Shown in pieces: positions 51,193-60,514 of a DNA stretch of 64,000 bases. The notes under the pieces are model-generated. The model saw only the letters and a program-made list of their open reading frames with translations. It was not told the DNA's origin and did not search any database. Every line of letters starts with the position of its first letter. Positions within the stretch are counted from its first letter, which is position 1. The stretch is from Chryseobacterium indoltheticum. GTDB taxonomy: Bacteria > Bacteroidota > Bacteroidia > Flavobacteriales > Weeksellaceae. The translations under genes were made by a program, and so were the position numbers. Where the stretch lies: NCBI RefSeq assembly GCF_003815915.1, contig NZ_CP033929.1, forward strand, positions 3,844,001 to 3,908,000, given 5' to 3'.

Positions 51193-52200
51193 TTATTTTT
51201 TGTTATTGATGATCTCTTCTTTCACTTTGTTTTCAAGCTCTTCAGCCAACTCAGGATTATCTTTCAACAAATCTCTTACACCGTCACGACCCTGACCAAG
51301 CTTAGTTTCACCGTAGCTGAACCAAGAACCGCTTTTCTTCACAATTCCCATATCAACGGCAGTATCTAAGATCTCACCGGTTTTAGATACTCCTTCCCCG
51401 TACATAATATCAAATTCTGCCATTTTGAAAGGTGGAGCTACTTTGTTTTTTACAATCTTCACTTTCACACGGCTACCAACCGCTTCATCACCATTCTTGA
51501 TTGGTGCACTTGCTTTTCTGATGTCTACTCTTACCGAAGCATAGAATTTCAATGCATTACCACCTGTCGTAGTTTCTGGGTTTCCGAACATTACACCAAT
51601 TTTTTCTCTCAACTGGTTGATGAAAATCACGGTACATTTTGTTCTTGAAATAGTTGCTGTCAATTTTCTCAAAGCCTGAGACATCAATCTTGCATGAAGA
51701 CCCATTTTAGAATCTCCCATTTCACCTTCAATTTCTGCTTTTGGCGTCAATGCTGCTACAGAGTCAATTACCACGATGTCGATTGCACCTGAACGAATCA
51801 AGTTATCAGCAATTTCCAAAGCTTGTTCACCGTTGTCGGGCTGAGAAATAATTAGATTTTCTAAGTCGATTCCTAATTTACCTGCATACCCTCTGTCGAA
51901 AGCGTGCTCAGCATCAATAAAAGCTGCAATTCCGCCTGCTTTTTGAGCTTCTGCAATTGCATGTAAAGTCAAAGTTGTTTTACCTGAAGATTCAGGTCCG
52001 TAGATCTCAATGATTCTACCTCTTGGATATCCGCCAACGCCCAAAGCGATGTCTAATCCTAATGATCCAGATGGAATTACTTCGATAGTCGTATCAATTG
52101 CACTATCTCCCAAAGTCATTACAGTTCCCTTTCCGTATGTTTTATCTAGCTTATCAAGCACCAATGCAAGTGCTTTTTTCTTATCATCTATGTTGCTCAT
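51193..52200 (-). CDS. recA: Recombinase A
   Basis: This 335-residue protein has the Walker A motif GPESSGKTT near residue 69, the Walker B region [12 protein letters not shown] near residue 143, and the DNA-binding loop [21 protein letters not shown] near residue 200. RecA forms filaments on single-stranded DNA for homologous recombination and the SOS response. No clear LexA-type operator was recognised upstream. It is the recombinase that would act on the long repeats in this window. Confidence 0.98.
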   Translation of the reverse strand: MSNIDDKKKALALVLDKLDKTYGKGTVMTLGDSAIDTTIEVIPSGSLGLDIALGVGGYPRGRIIEIYGPESSGKTTLTLHAIAEAQKAGGIAAFIDAEHAFDRGYAGKLGIDLENLIISQPDNGEQALEIADNLIRSGAIDIVVIDSVAALTPKAEIEGEMGDSKMGLHARLMSQALRKLTATISRTKCTVIFINQLREKIGVMFGNPETTTGGNALKFYASVRVDIRKASAPIKNGDEAVGSRVKVKIVKNKVAPPFKMAEFDIMYGEGVSKTGEILDTAVDMGIVKKSGSWFSYGETKLGQGRDGVRDLLKDNPELAEELENKVKEEIINNKK

Positions 52201-52380
52201 ATCGTATTAAAATAATTTTATCAAAATTACATAATTTAAATTTTAAAAGCTAATATTTTTTGTCTTTGAAATTTGATTTTAGCGTTAAAAAATGATAAAC
52301 TTTATCTCTTTTAAAAAGAAAAATCAACGCAGAAATTTTTGGAAATATTGATTTGTTATTTTTAAAAGAGATAATTTTTC

Positions 52381-52472
52381 GGGAGCTTAATCTCGCTTTC
52401 CGCTGTATCTTTTTCGCCCTTGCTTTTTACCAATCCTATTCAGAAAAAGGATGTCGCTGCAATCGAGGCTAT
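52381..52472 (+). repeat. Dispersed intergenic repeat, copy B
   Basis: GGGAGCTTAATC, GTATCTTTTT, AAAAAGGATG, CGCTGCAATC, GAGGCTA: the same series of blocks as at 21885-21971, in the same orientation. The surrounding gap 52201-52527 otherwise shows only AT-rich and word-repeat DNA (GGGTAATAAGTAATG). Confidence 0.6.
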
Positions 52473-52527
52473 TGATAAAAGTTATTCACAAAATATGGGT
52501 AATAAGTAATGGGTAATGAGTAATTCT

Positions 52528-53724
52528 TTAATGGAAATTTGAGTTCTGTGTAATCCTTAGATAATCCTCCAACACTTTCATCTGGTCTTTATTTCCTTTT
52601 TTTATTCTGGCTTCACGGCTTACCGTAGCATCATATATTTTATTGATGATCTTTTTTGTAACAGGAAACCCTTTTTTGAAGGGAACATCGGGAATCTGCA
52701 GTCTTTTACAAACTTCATCGCCCAGTAAAAACCACGTACAGCAAATGTGTAAATACCGTAGATTTTTTCTTTGAAAACTATATTTCAAAATAGGATTTTC
52801 TAAAGACTCGTTCAGTAAGGAATGTGCCAGCAAAACTGAATCTTTATCGGAAGACGGCTGAATGGAAGTCCATAAATAAAAATACTCTGTAGCCTGTTTT
52901 TTGTCGTCTGGAAGAAGGTTTTCGGGAATTCCCAGTAAATATCCTACATATTTCCAGAGGTGAAAAAGCCCTTTCTCTTCATCTTCAGAAATGGTATTGC
53001 CAAATTTATGAAGACTGTGCAGGAAAACGAGACTAAAACCAATGTAAGTTGCCATCATATCCCAAGAATTGATGGGTTCTCCCCAATTTTTGGTATCCCA
53101 ATTTTTGTAATGTTTTTTAATCGAAAGCCTTGCATAGGAATGGATAAGCCGTGTCTTAATGGCAAATTCATATCCTTTTTTATGAACTTCCAACGCATCA
53201 TATCTTGTAACATTCACCCAAAAATCAAGTGTTTCCGAAAGTCTTTTTACGGCTCCTTTTTTTAGAGCTTCGGTGGCAACCAACGGTTTGTTGAGATAAG
53301 CATAATCGTAACCGCCAATTAGGCAGTAATCTCTGAGCGAAATCAAAGAATCGAGATTACTTCGCATACAAAGTTCCGCTCCGGATTTTATTAAGTCATA
53401 ATCAAGCCATTCGGGAAGTTTTTGAGTCTGGGTAAAAAGCTTTTTTACACTTTCGGGAGCTTCATCATTCTGTGAAATTCCATTTCTGATATATTGTTCG
53501 ATCTCTCGTGATGCTTCACTATACTTTTGGGTAAAATAAACATCTTTTACAACCTCATCTCCTACTTCATCTACATGATAATAGAATGGCGCAAATTTTT
53601 CAAAGTCTTTAAAATTCACTTCTGCCCCAGAAAAATCGATCAATTTCTTTCCGTTTCCTTTCGTCCAAAAATCTTTGAAATGACGAGAATCTTTAAATCT
53701 TGGCTGTAAACTATAGTCTTCCAT
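52528..53724 (-). CDS. MpaB/DUF2236-type putative haem oxygenase
   Basis: This 398-residue protein lacks a signal peptide. The segment WVNVTRYDALEVHKKGYEFAIKTRLIHSYARLSIKKH, and GEPINSWDMMATYIGFSLV after it, match the oxygenase-MpaB (DUF2236) pattern. In the related rubber oxygenase Lcp a conserved histidine in this region binds haem b. The substrate in this family is generally unknown. It stands alone between recA and sucC. Confidence 0.7.
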   Translation of the reverse strand: MEDYSLQPRFKDSRHFKDFWTKGNGKKLIDFSGAEVNFKDFEKFAPFYYHVDEVGDEVVKDVYFTQKYSEASREIEQYIRNGISQNDEAPESVKKLFTQTQKLPEWLDYDLIKSGAELCMRSNLDSLISLRDYCLIGGYDYAYLNKPLVATEALKKGAVKRLSETLDFWVNVTRYDALEVHKKGYEFAIKTRLIHSYARLSIKKHYKNWDTKNWGEPINSWDMMATYIGFSLVFLHSLHKFGNTISEDEEKGLFHLWKYVGYLLGIPENLLPDDKKQATEYFYLWTSIQPSSDKDSVLLAHSLLNESLENPILKYSFQRKNLRYLHICCTWFLLGDEVCKRLQIPDVPFKKGFPVTKKIINKIYDATVSREARIKKGNKDQMKVLEDYLRITQNSNFH

Positions 53725-54127
53725 TACTGATAAAGGTACAAGTTTTGCGCCGAAAACAGTTTGTGAGATTTGTCAGTTCTCATTTAATACATAATTTTTT
53801 TTACCTTAAAAGAATTAAAAAAAGTATTAAGAAAAGAAGAATTCAAAAGTTTATAAATTGTAAGAATAGTTGACAGGTGATAGTTGATATACTCAAATTA
53901 TCTGATGTAAACCTAACAGGTTTCTGAGGCAGTATGAATATTTAATGCTTGTGTGCAATTTTTCATTTTTTATAACTTTTTGTATTTCTCTGCTAAGTCT
54001 ACGCCTTTGTATAACTTTAAAACGACCAAATTTTAATATTCTTGTTTGCCTTTGCGTTAAGTTATGAACTTTGGATGTTTCTTTTGCAACTTTTAGGTTT
54101 AAAAAATATTTTAACCTTAAAAAGAAA

Positions 54128-54152
54128 AACCGCTCCAAAAATGGAACGGTTT
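54128..54152 (-). terminator. Terminator of sucC
   Basis: AAACCGCTCC and GGAACGGTTT arms around a short loop, 24 bases after the sucC stop. Between 53725 and 54127 I see only AT-rich sequence with no credible gene. Confidence 0.75.
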
Positions 54153-54175
54153 AAATTTATATAAAAATTTTAGGA

Positions 54176-55366
54176 TTAAGCTAAAACTTCTTTTACTTTG
54201 TTTGCAGCTTCTTCTAAAGTAATTGCAGAATGTACCGGAAGACCAGACTCATCAATTAATTTTTTAGCTTCTACAGCATTAGTTCCTTGTAATCTCACGA
54301 TCAATGGAACCGGAAGGCTTCCCATCGCTTTATAAGCATCTACAACACCTTGAGCAACTCTGTCACATCTTACGATACCTCCGAAGATGTTGATCAAAAT
54401 AGCTTTTACGTTTGGATCTCTCAAGATGATACCAAAAGCAGTCTGTACTCTTGCAGCATCAGCAGTACCACCAACGTCTAAGAAGTTAGCAGGATTACCA
54501 CCAGATAATTTAATGATATCCATCGTTGCCATTGCAAGACCAGCTCCGTTTACCATACAAGCAACGTTACCGTCTAATTTCACGAAGTTAAGACCCGCTT
54601 CACCAGCTTCTACATCGATAGGATCTTCTTCTCTTGTGTCTCTAAGAGCTTCAAGATCTTTGTGACGGAACAATGAGTTACCATCCAAAGTTACTTTAGC
54701 ATCTACAGCGATAATTTTGTTATCAGAAGTTTTCAAAACCGGGTTGATTTCGAAAAGAGAAGCATCAATCCCTGTATAAGCGTTGTATAATGAAGTGATG
54801 AATTTTGTGAATTCTTTGAAAGCATTTCCTTCAAGACCTAAGTTGAAAGCAATTTTTCTAGCCTGGAAACCTTGAAGACCGATAGCTGGATCGATCAATT
54901 CGTTGTGAATCAAATGAGGAGTTACTTCTGCAACGTGCTCAATATCCATACCACCTTCAGTAGAATATACGATTGTATTTTTACCTTGAGCTCTGTCTAA
55001 AAGAATAGAAACATAAAATTCTTTAGTTTCTGTTTCTCCAGGGTAATAAACGTCTTCTGCAACCAAAACAGAGTGTACTTTTTTACCTTCAGCAGAAGTT
55101 TGTGGAGTTACCAACTGCATTCCGATGATGTTTTGAGCATTTTCTTTAAGCTTATCCAAGTTTGGAGAAAACTTTACACCACCACCTTTACCACGACCAC
55201 CTGCGTGAATCTGTGCCTTTACAACCCAAGCCTGAGCTCCGGTTTCAGCAGTCAATTTTTCTGCAGCTGCTACAGCTTCTTCTACGTTGTTTGCAACGAA
55301 ACCACGTTGGATAGCTACTCCATACTTTGATAAAATCTCTTTTGATTGATACTCGTGAAGATTCAT
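54176..55366 (-). CDS. sucC: Succinate-CoA ligase, beta subunit
   Basis: This 396-residue ATP-grasp enzyme opens [17 protein letters not shown], with the nucleotide-binding [19 protein letters not shown] near residue 48, NPGLK-type metal region FEINPVLKT near residue 205, and [16 protein letters not shown] near residue 322. It couples succinyl-CoA to succinate with nucleotide triphosphate formation in the TCA cycle. The alpha subunit gene is not adjacent in this window. Confidence 0.97.
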   Translation of the reverse strand: MNLHEYQSKEILSKYGVAIQRGFVANNVEEAVAAAEKLTAETGAQAWVVKAQIHAGGRGKGGGVKFSPNLDKLKENAQNIIGMQLVTPQTSAEGKKVHSVLVAEDVYYPGETETKEFYVSILLDRAQGKNTIVYSTEGGMDIEHVAEVTPHLIHNELIDPAIGLQGFQARKIAFNLGLEGNAFKEFTKFITSLYNAYTGIDASLFEINPVLKTSDNKIIAVDAKVTLDGNSLFRHKDLEALRDTREEDPIDVEAGEAGLNFVKLDGNVACMVNGAGLAMATMDIIKLSGGNPANFLDVGGTADAARVQTAFGIILRDPNVKAILINIFGGIVRCDRVAQGVVDAYKAMGSLPVPLIVRLQGTNAVEAKKLIDESGLPVHSAITLEEAANKVKEVLA

Positions 55367-55579
55367 ATTATTTTTATTATTTTATTTTAATATTTAAAGG
55401 TTGACAAATTTACTAAAAAGACATGGAAATTCAAGTTTATTGACTTAAAAATTAAGAATGTATTCTGGATTTTTCCTGATGCCTAAATTAAGAAAAGATT
55501 TAAAATATAGAAAACCACGAAAAAAAGCAGCTTTCTACAATTATTGTTTTGAACCAAGTGCAAGCGCCGAAGATTTAAA

Positions 55580-55743
55580 ACAGCTTGTTTGTAATCAAAT
55601 GCAAAATACATTAGTTTAAAGCTAGTTGTTTATAATAGAATGCAAATTACATTTATTTAAAACAGGATGTTTGTAATCAAATGCAGTTGCATTTTGTTTC
55701 CAACATATTGTTTGAATTCAAATGCATTTTTATTTTTAAAAAA
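55580..55743. repeat. Four tandem 41-base repeats
   Basis: The landmark TGTTT within TGTTTGTAATCAAATGCA-type units occurs at 55586, 55627, 55668 and 55709, exactly 41 bases apart; each unit then carries an A/T-rich half ending in TTTAAA. Units differ at many positions. The gap from 55367 to 55874 has no gene that I can support. Confidence 0.75.
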
Positions 55744-55874
55744 TCAATTGTTTTATTGCTAAATATTAAAAAAACAAGTTTTTATTATTCATGGTATATT
55801 TAAGATATAAAAATGATCAAGAAAATATCAAAGATTTTTTTGAAGTGGATTGTTTATTATTTATTTCCTGAAAT

Positions 55875-57152
55875 TTATTCTTCAGCTAATTTCTCAGACT
55901 GTGAACCAATAAACGGAATTTTAGGCGCCAGGAAATAACCTGTCAAACTTGCAAATAGTATCGGAACGAAATACGTAAACCCAGTCAAAGTTCCCAAAAT
56001 AATCGTTGTACTCATCGGCGTTCTTGTCACACACGCATTGATTGCCGCCATGCAGCTTACAATCGCCAAAGTAGTATCAACGGCAGGAAATAATTGGTGA
56101 ATAATAAGACCTAAAGTCGTTCCTACAAAAAACAGCGGAATAATAAAACCACCTCTCCATCCTGAAGTTACGGTAATCGCAATAGCTAAGATTTTAAAAA
56201 TTAAAATGACAATTAAAAAATTTAAGGTATAATCTCCATTGATCAATTCATTCACTTCATGGTGTCCGAAATACCTTGTCAATGGAAAATAGAAGGCGAT
56301 AATTCCAAGTAAAATTCCGCCTACCAAAGTTTTGATGTAAATCGGAAATTTTCTGTATTCAAAGATTTTTTTGAAAAATTTAACGACAAAAATGAAAATC
56401 CAGCCAAATAAAGTTCCTACAATCCCGAAAGCGGTTGCATAGGCAAAATCGTAAACTCCGGTGTAATGATAAGCTTTCAAATCCCAAGTCGCTCCGATTC
56501 CCAGATGAATAATCAAAGCAAACATCAGATAACTGAAACAGCTCGCAACCAAAGCCGGAATGATTGCTTTATAATATTCCACGGCGTGTTTGTGATGAAG
56601 AATTTCAAGGGAAAATAAACTTCCACCAAGCGGAGCACCGAAAAGAGCGGTAAAACCAGATGCCATTCCGGCAATACTTAGAGAACGTAGCTCTTCACCT
56701 TTCAGCCTAAACAATTTTCCTAAATAAGTTCCAGTAGAACCGGTAAACTGAACCAAAGGCGCTTCCGGACCCAAACTTCCACCTGACGCCACACAAAAAA
56801 GAGATGACAAAATCATGGAAGGATTATTTTTAGGATCTAATTTTCCTTTATTAAACCGGATATTATTAACAATTAAATGAATTTCTCCCGGATCACCAAT
56901 AAAATGAATGACCAAACCCGCCAAAAGACCAGAAATTGCCATTGTAGGAATCACCATCCAGCCTTGAAAATGATGCAGAAATTCTGTGAAATGTTCAAGC
57001 ACAATCCAGTATAAACCGGCAATTATTCCGCCTACCAAACCTGTAATTGCCCACATAAAAAAAGTACGGCTGAATACGAAAGGATTAAACTTAATGGGTT
57101 GATCCAAAAGATTAAAGGTTCGTATTAATCGACGTCTTCTGTTGATTTTCAT
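55875..57152 (-). CDS. ClC-type chloride channel or chloride/proton antiporter
   Basis: This 425-residue membrane protein has the ClC signature SGGSLGPEAPLVQFTGSTG near residue 122, with the gating glutamate in GPEAP, and a later GWRGGFIIPLFFVGTTLG motif. About ten or more membrane helices are predicted. There are no CBS domains at the C terminus. Whether it is a channel or an exchanger cannot be decided here. Confidence 0.88.
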   Translation of the reverse strand: MKINRRRRLIRTFNLLDQPIKFNPFVFSRTFFMWAITGLVGGIIAGLYWIVLEHFTEFLHHFQGWMVIPTMAISGLLAGLVIHFIGDPGEIHLIVNNIRFNKGKLDPKNNPSMILSSLFCVASGGSLGPEAPLVQFTGSTGTYLGKLFRLKGEELRSLSIAGMASGFTALFGAPLGGSLFSLEILHHKHAVEYYKAIIPALVASCFSYLMFALIIHLGIGATWDLKAYHYTGVYDFAYATAFGIVGTLFGWIFIFVVKFFKKIFEYRKFPIYIKTLVGGILLGIIAFYFPLTRYFGHHEVNELINGDYTLNFLIVILIFKILAIAITVTSGWRGGFIIPLFFVGTTLGLIIHQLFPAVDTTLAIVSCMAAINACVTRTPMSTTIILGTLTGFTYFVPILFASLTGYFLAPKIPFIGSQSEKLAEE

Positions 57153-57226
57153 TTTAATTTATTTTAAAATTACGATCATCATTTGTTGAAAGTGTATTTA
57201 TTCTTTTTGATAAAAAGCGTTTATTG

Positions 57227-57349
57227 AACCATTAAGAAGATATAAGCAGTTAAGGTTGGTCAAGATAAATCAAATAGATTTATTAAGCATTCCGCTCAAA
57301 GCGAAGCTCAGCTTAATTATTCTTAACTTTTTACGAAATCTTAATGGTT
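57227..57349. repeat. Intergenic element with 11-base terminal inverted repeats
   Basis: AACCATTAAGA at 57227-57237 is the exact inverse of TCTTAATGGTT at 57339-57349. Inside, GTTAAG and CTTAAT-type words add further complementarity. About 123 bases in total; no gene inside. It resembles a small palindromic element. Confidence 0.55.
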
Positions 57350-57366
57350 AAATTTAAAATGAACTC

Positions 57367-57753
57367 TTAAATTCTATTCTTTATAAAGTAAAAGATTAAC
57401 ATCAACCAAGCTAAAATCATAAACAATCCTCCAAGTGGGGTAATCGGTCCTAAAAACTTCAGGTTTGCACCCAAATAATCTTGTAAACTTAATCCGTAAA
57501 TACTGAAAGAGAAAAGCATTGTTCCTGCAATCATCAGAATAGAAATCCATTTTTGAGATGAGGTGTCAAATTTTAAAATATATCCTGCAATCAGCAAAAA
57601 GAATGCGGCATACATTTGATATCTTACTCCTGTTTCAAAACTTTCGAGTCTTTCCACAGATAAAATTTTCTTTAAAGCATGCGCTCCGAATGCACCCAAA
57701 ATAACGGATAACATTCCGTAAGCGGCACCGAAGACCAAAGTAATTGTTTTCAT
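57367..57753 (-). CDS. DUF423 family membrane protein
   Basis: This 128-residue protein has four hydrophobic segments and the DUF423 pattern (FGAAYGMLSVILGAFGAHALKK, then GVRYQMYAAFFLL, and TPLGGLFMILAWLML at the C terminus). The function of the family is unknown. Its start lies one base beyond the stop of the DUF3298-like gene, so it is the last gene of a tight operon. Confidence 0.9.
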   Translation of the reverse strand: MKTITLVFGAAYGMLSVILGAFGAHALKKILSVERLESFETGVRYQMYAAFFLLIAGYILKFDTSSQKWISILMIAGTMLFSFSIYGLSLQDYLGANLKFLGPITPLGGLFMILAWLMLIFYFIKNRI

Positions 57754-57754
57754 T

Positions 57755-58825
57755 TTATAATTCTTCTAATTCTAGTTTTAAATATTTCTTTGTTTTATAA
57801 TCCTGCCAGGTTCCGATGATTTTATTTCCTTTTAAATCTGCTTCGATTAAGGCCCGGGGCACCCATTGTTTTAACTCTTCACTATAATAATCATCTTCTG
57901 TGATAGACAAATGATCGTGAACAAATTCTCCTCTCCAATTGATCAGTTTCTTATTTTTATCATACCAATAAGAAGCTGAAAAAGAATCATCTTCATTAAT
58001 AGAATTTATTAAAACGGTCATTGGATATTTTCCATCGATTTTCCCTTTATATAGTTTATTATTAATACTTGTTTTATCAACTTTTTCAGAATCTGACAAT
58101 AAGTTTTTTGCGTAAGAACTCCAATATTTCCCCAAATCTTTGTACGGAAATTCTACAACATGGCTACCCAGATCATCCAACGCTCTCATGGCATGGTTAG
58201 AACATCTTCCGGCAATGAATCTTATTTTATCTTCTGCAAAATAGTATTCAATTCCATCTAAAGTAAAATCGGTAAAGCAATCTTCATACATTGCAATCTG
58301 ATCCAAAACTTCTTCCGAAGGATTTTTATCTGATTTCAATTCTGTAAGAAAATCATTAACTTCTTTCCTGACACTTTTCTGAATTAAACTTTCAACCGTT
58401 TTTTTTGAATTAGGCTGAAATAAATCTTTAGCATTAATTAAATTTCCAGTTCTCAAATCAAAGTTTTTCCAACTATCAAAACCTTCCGGATAAGCTCCTG
58501 AAGCCTCTCCAGTGATGGCAATGCTCAAAATATTTTTTGGAGTTTTAAGCTTTTCCCAACCATAAAAATAAACATAGTTAGAATACGATGTTTTTCCTGT
58601 AGACACCAATTTAGAAGGACTTCCTGCTGAACCGGGAATATATTCAAGCTGATCGACTTGCAAAAACGTGTTGATTTTATTTTCTACGAAAGGTTTTTCA
58701 GCATAAGAAACTTTTGGAAAAGCAAAATCTTCAGATTTAGGCTGCAAATCACTTATTTTTAAATTTTTCTGTTGCGAAAAACTTAAACCGGAAATCAAGA
58801 GGAAGAATAGAATTTTCTTTTTCAC
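57755..58825 (-). CDS. DUF3298-like exported protein
   Basis: This 356-residue protein has a signal peptide (KKKILFFLLISGLSFSQQ) and a pattern resembling DUF3298/RsiV-type extracellular domains (GEASGAYPEGFDSWKNFDLRTGNLINAKDLF, then FTLDGIEYYFAEDKI and the FPYKDLGKYW end of the domain). The start is GTG at 58825, whose first base is the last base of the TAG stop of the preceding small gene, suggesting translational coupling. Function unknown; possibly substrate binding or sensing at the cell surface. Confidence 0.75.
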   Translation of the reverse strand: MKKKILFFLLISGLSFSQQKNLKISDLQPKSEDFAFPKVSYAEKPFVENKINTFLQVDQLEYIPGSAGSPSKLVSTGKTSYSNYVYFYGWEKLKTPKNILSIAITGEASGAYPEGFDSWKNFDLRTGNLINAKDLFQPNSKKTVESLIQKSVRKEVNDFLTELKSDKNPSEEVLDQIAMYEDCFTDFTLDGIEYYFAEDKIRFIAGRCSNHAMRALDDLGSHVVEFPYKDLGKYWSSYAKNLLSDSEKVDKTSINNKLYKGKIDGKYPMTVLINSINEDDSFSASYWYDKNKKLINWRGEFVHDHLSITEDDYYSEELKQWVPRALIEADLKGNKIIGTWQDYKTKKYLKLELEEL

Positions 58826-58992
58826 TATAAAGGATGTAAAAAATATGAAACCAACCTGCTAAGCAAAATTGCTCCTCCCAAAATAACAAACATTTTCCAA
58901 AATCTTTTAGAACCCCTAAAACCGGGATTATTTGTTTGTTTAAGAAATATTCCAAACACGATAAAAAAAACAGCCAGAATAATTTGTATCAT
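58825..58992 (-). CDS. Small membrane protein of 55 residues, coupled to its neighbours
   Basis: ATG at 58992 to TAG at 58825-58827. The product has a first helix (IILAVFFIVFGIFL), a polar middle (KQTNNPGFRGSKRFWK) and a second helix (MFVILGGAILLSRLVSYF), so it should be a two-pass membrane hairpin. Its start codon overlaps the HMG-CoA reductase stop (TAATG) by one base and its stop overlaps the next start (TAGTG) by one base. This exact fit between two genes is strong evidence that it is real. No known family recognised. Confidence 0.75.
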   Translation of the reverse strand: MIQIILAVFFIVFGIFLKQTNNPGFRGSKRFWKMFVILGGAILLSRLVSYFLHPL

Positions 58993-60320
58993 TATTTTTC
59001 TCTCAATCTGTTAAATTCATTAATCACTTCGTGATGCGTCACCGTTTTATCTTTAAAATACGTCACAAAATGTTGTTTCTCTTCTTCCGTCGCACCCATT
59101 TGGTTTAAAATATTCAGAAGATGCATTTTCATGTGACCTTTCTGAATTCCTGTGGTTACTAAAGAACGTAAAGCCCCAAAATTCTGAGCCAATCCTGAAA
59201 CCGCAAGAATACTCATCAATTCCTGAGCAGAAGGTTTTCCAAGAAGTGCCAAAGAGAATTTTACCAAAGGATGAAGATTCGTCAGACCACCGACAACTCC
59301 TACAGAAATCGGAAGGTCGATCCAGAATCTAAAAATTCCGTTATCGATTGTACAATGCGTCAACGAAGAATATCTTCCGTCTTTTGCAGCATAAGCATGC
59401 GCACAAGCTTCTGTTGCTCTGAAATCATTTCCGGTTGCGATAACAACTGCATCAACACCGTTCATAATTCCTTTATTGTGAGTCGTCGCACGGAAAGGTT
59501 CTATTTCGGCAATCGTAACCGCCTGTTTGAATTTTCTTGCAAACTCTTCATTTGAGATTCCGCTGTCGTCTTTCAATTCCTCAATTTTACAAGAAACCTC
59601 CGCTCTCACTACACAATCGGGAGTGAAGTTGGAAAGAATATTCATCACGATTTGTAAAGAATTTTTCTCTTCCTGTGTAAAATCTTCACTGATGACGATT
59701 TCCTGTTTTAAAGTTTTTCCGAACTGCTCCAGACATGAATTGATAAAGTTGGCTCCCATAGAATCTACGGTATCAAAACTTGCTTTTAGCTGATAATAAT
59801 TGGGCATTTCGGAAGTTTTGTCGACTAATTTTATGTCTAAAATTCCGCCGCCACGATTTCTCATGTTTGCCGTAATCGCCTCTGTTGCTTCAAACAGTTT
59901 TTTCTTTAAATTGAAATTAAAAAAATGCTGAAGTTTATGAGATTCCACATCAATAATAAAATGGGTGTGCCCCAATTTTTCGGTGTTGATGATGGTTGTT
60001 TTAAATCCGCCCTTATCTATCCAGAATTTTGCTGCTTTCGAAGCCGCTGCAACTACCGAACTTTCTTCCACCGCCATTGGCAAGGCCAATAATTTTCCGT
60101 TGATCAAGAAATTGGGAGCGATACCGTAAGGCATATAAAAATTGGAAATTGTGTTTTCAGAAAACTCGTCATGAAGTTTCTGTAAATCTGCATTTTCGTT
60201 CCAATATTGATTGAGTATATTTTGATAATCCTGGTTTCCTTCGAGATATTCGTTAACAAGCCAATCTATTTTTCCCTGTTTGGTTAATTTAGAAAAACCT
60301 TCTACCGGTTTATGATTCAT
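58992..60320 (-). CDS. mvaA: Hydroxymethylglutaryl-CoA reductase, class II type
   Basis: This 442-residue enzyme shows VEESSVVAAASKAAKFW near residue 82 (catalytic glutamate region), the conserved VVIATGNDFRATEACAHAYA near residue 290 and VGGLTNLHPLVKFSLALLG near residue 345. Class II enzymes interconvert HMG-CoA and mevalonate; in flavobacteria this serves the mevalonate route to isoprenoids. It heads a four-gene operon with overlapping start and stop codons. Confidence 0.93.
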   Translation of the reverse strand: MNHKPVEGFSKLTKQGKIDWLVNEYLEGNQDYQNILNQYWNENADLQKLHDEFSENTISNFYMPYGIAPNFLINGKLLALPMAVEESSVVAAASKAAKFWIDKGGFKTTIINTEKLGHTHFIIDVESHKLQHFFNFNLKKKLFEATEAITANMRNRGGGILDIKLVDKTSEMPNYYQLKASFDTVDSMGANFINSCLEQFGKTLKQEIVISEDFTQEEKNSLQIVMNILSNFTPDCVVRAEVSCKIEELKDDSGISNEEFARKFKQAVTIAEIEPFRATTHNKGIMNGVDAVVIATGNDFRATEACAHAYAAKDGRYSSLTHCTIDNGIFRFWIDLPISVGVVGGLTNLHPLVKFSLALLGKPSAQELMSILAVSGLAQNFGALRSLVTTGIQKGHMKMHLLNILNQMGATEEEKQHFVTYFKDKTVTHHEVINEFNRLREK

Positions 60321-60514
60321 ATGGATAATTTTTATATGTCGTGTGTAATCGTAATTTTTACGACTTCACTCATAAATTTAATGTCCGTAAATATACTAAA
60401 TTTGCTTTGGAAATATGTTGATAAGTTATTGCTAAAAACACTGACTTTTCTCAATTTTGGACTTAATTTTGCTTAATAACAAAACCGTTTCAACCCATTT
60501 TAATTTAAAACTAA

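Noticed and set aside
53725..54127. A small reverse-strand gene (81 residues) downstream of sucC
   Set aside because: The frame is low in complexity, starts within the sucC terminator, and has no family-like motif.
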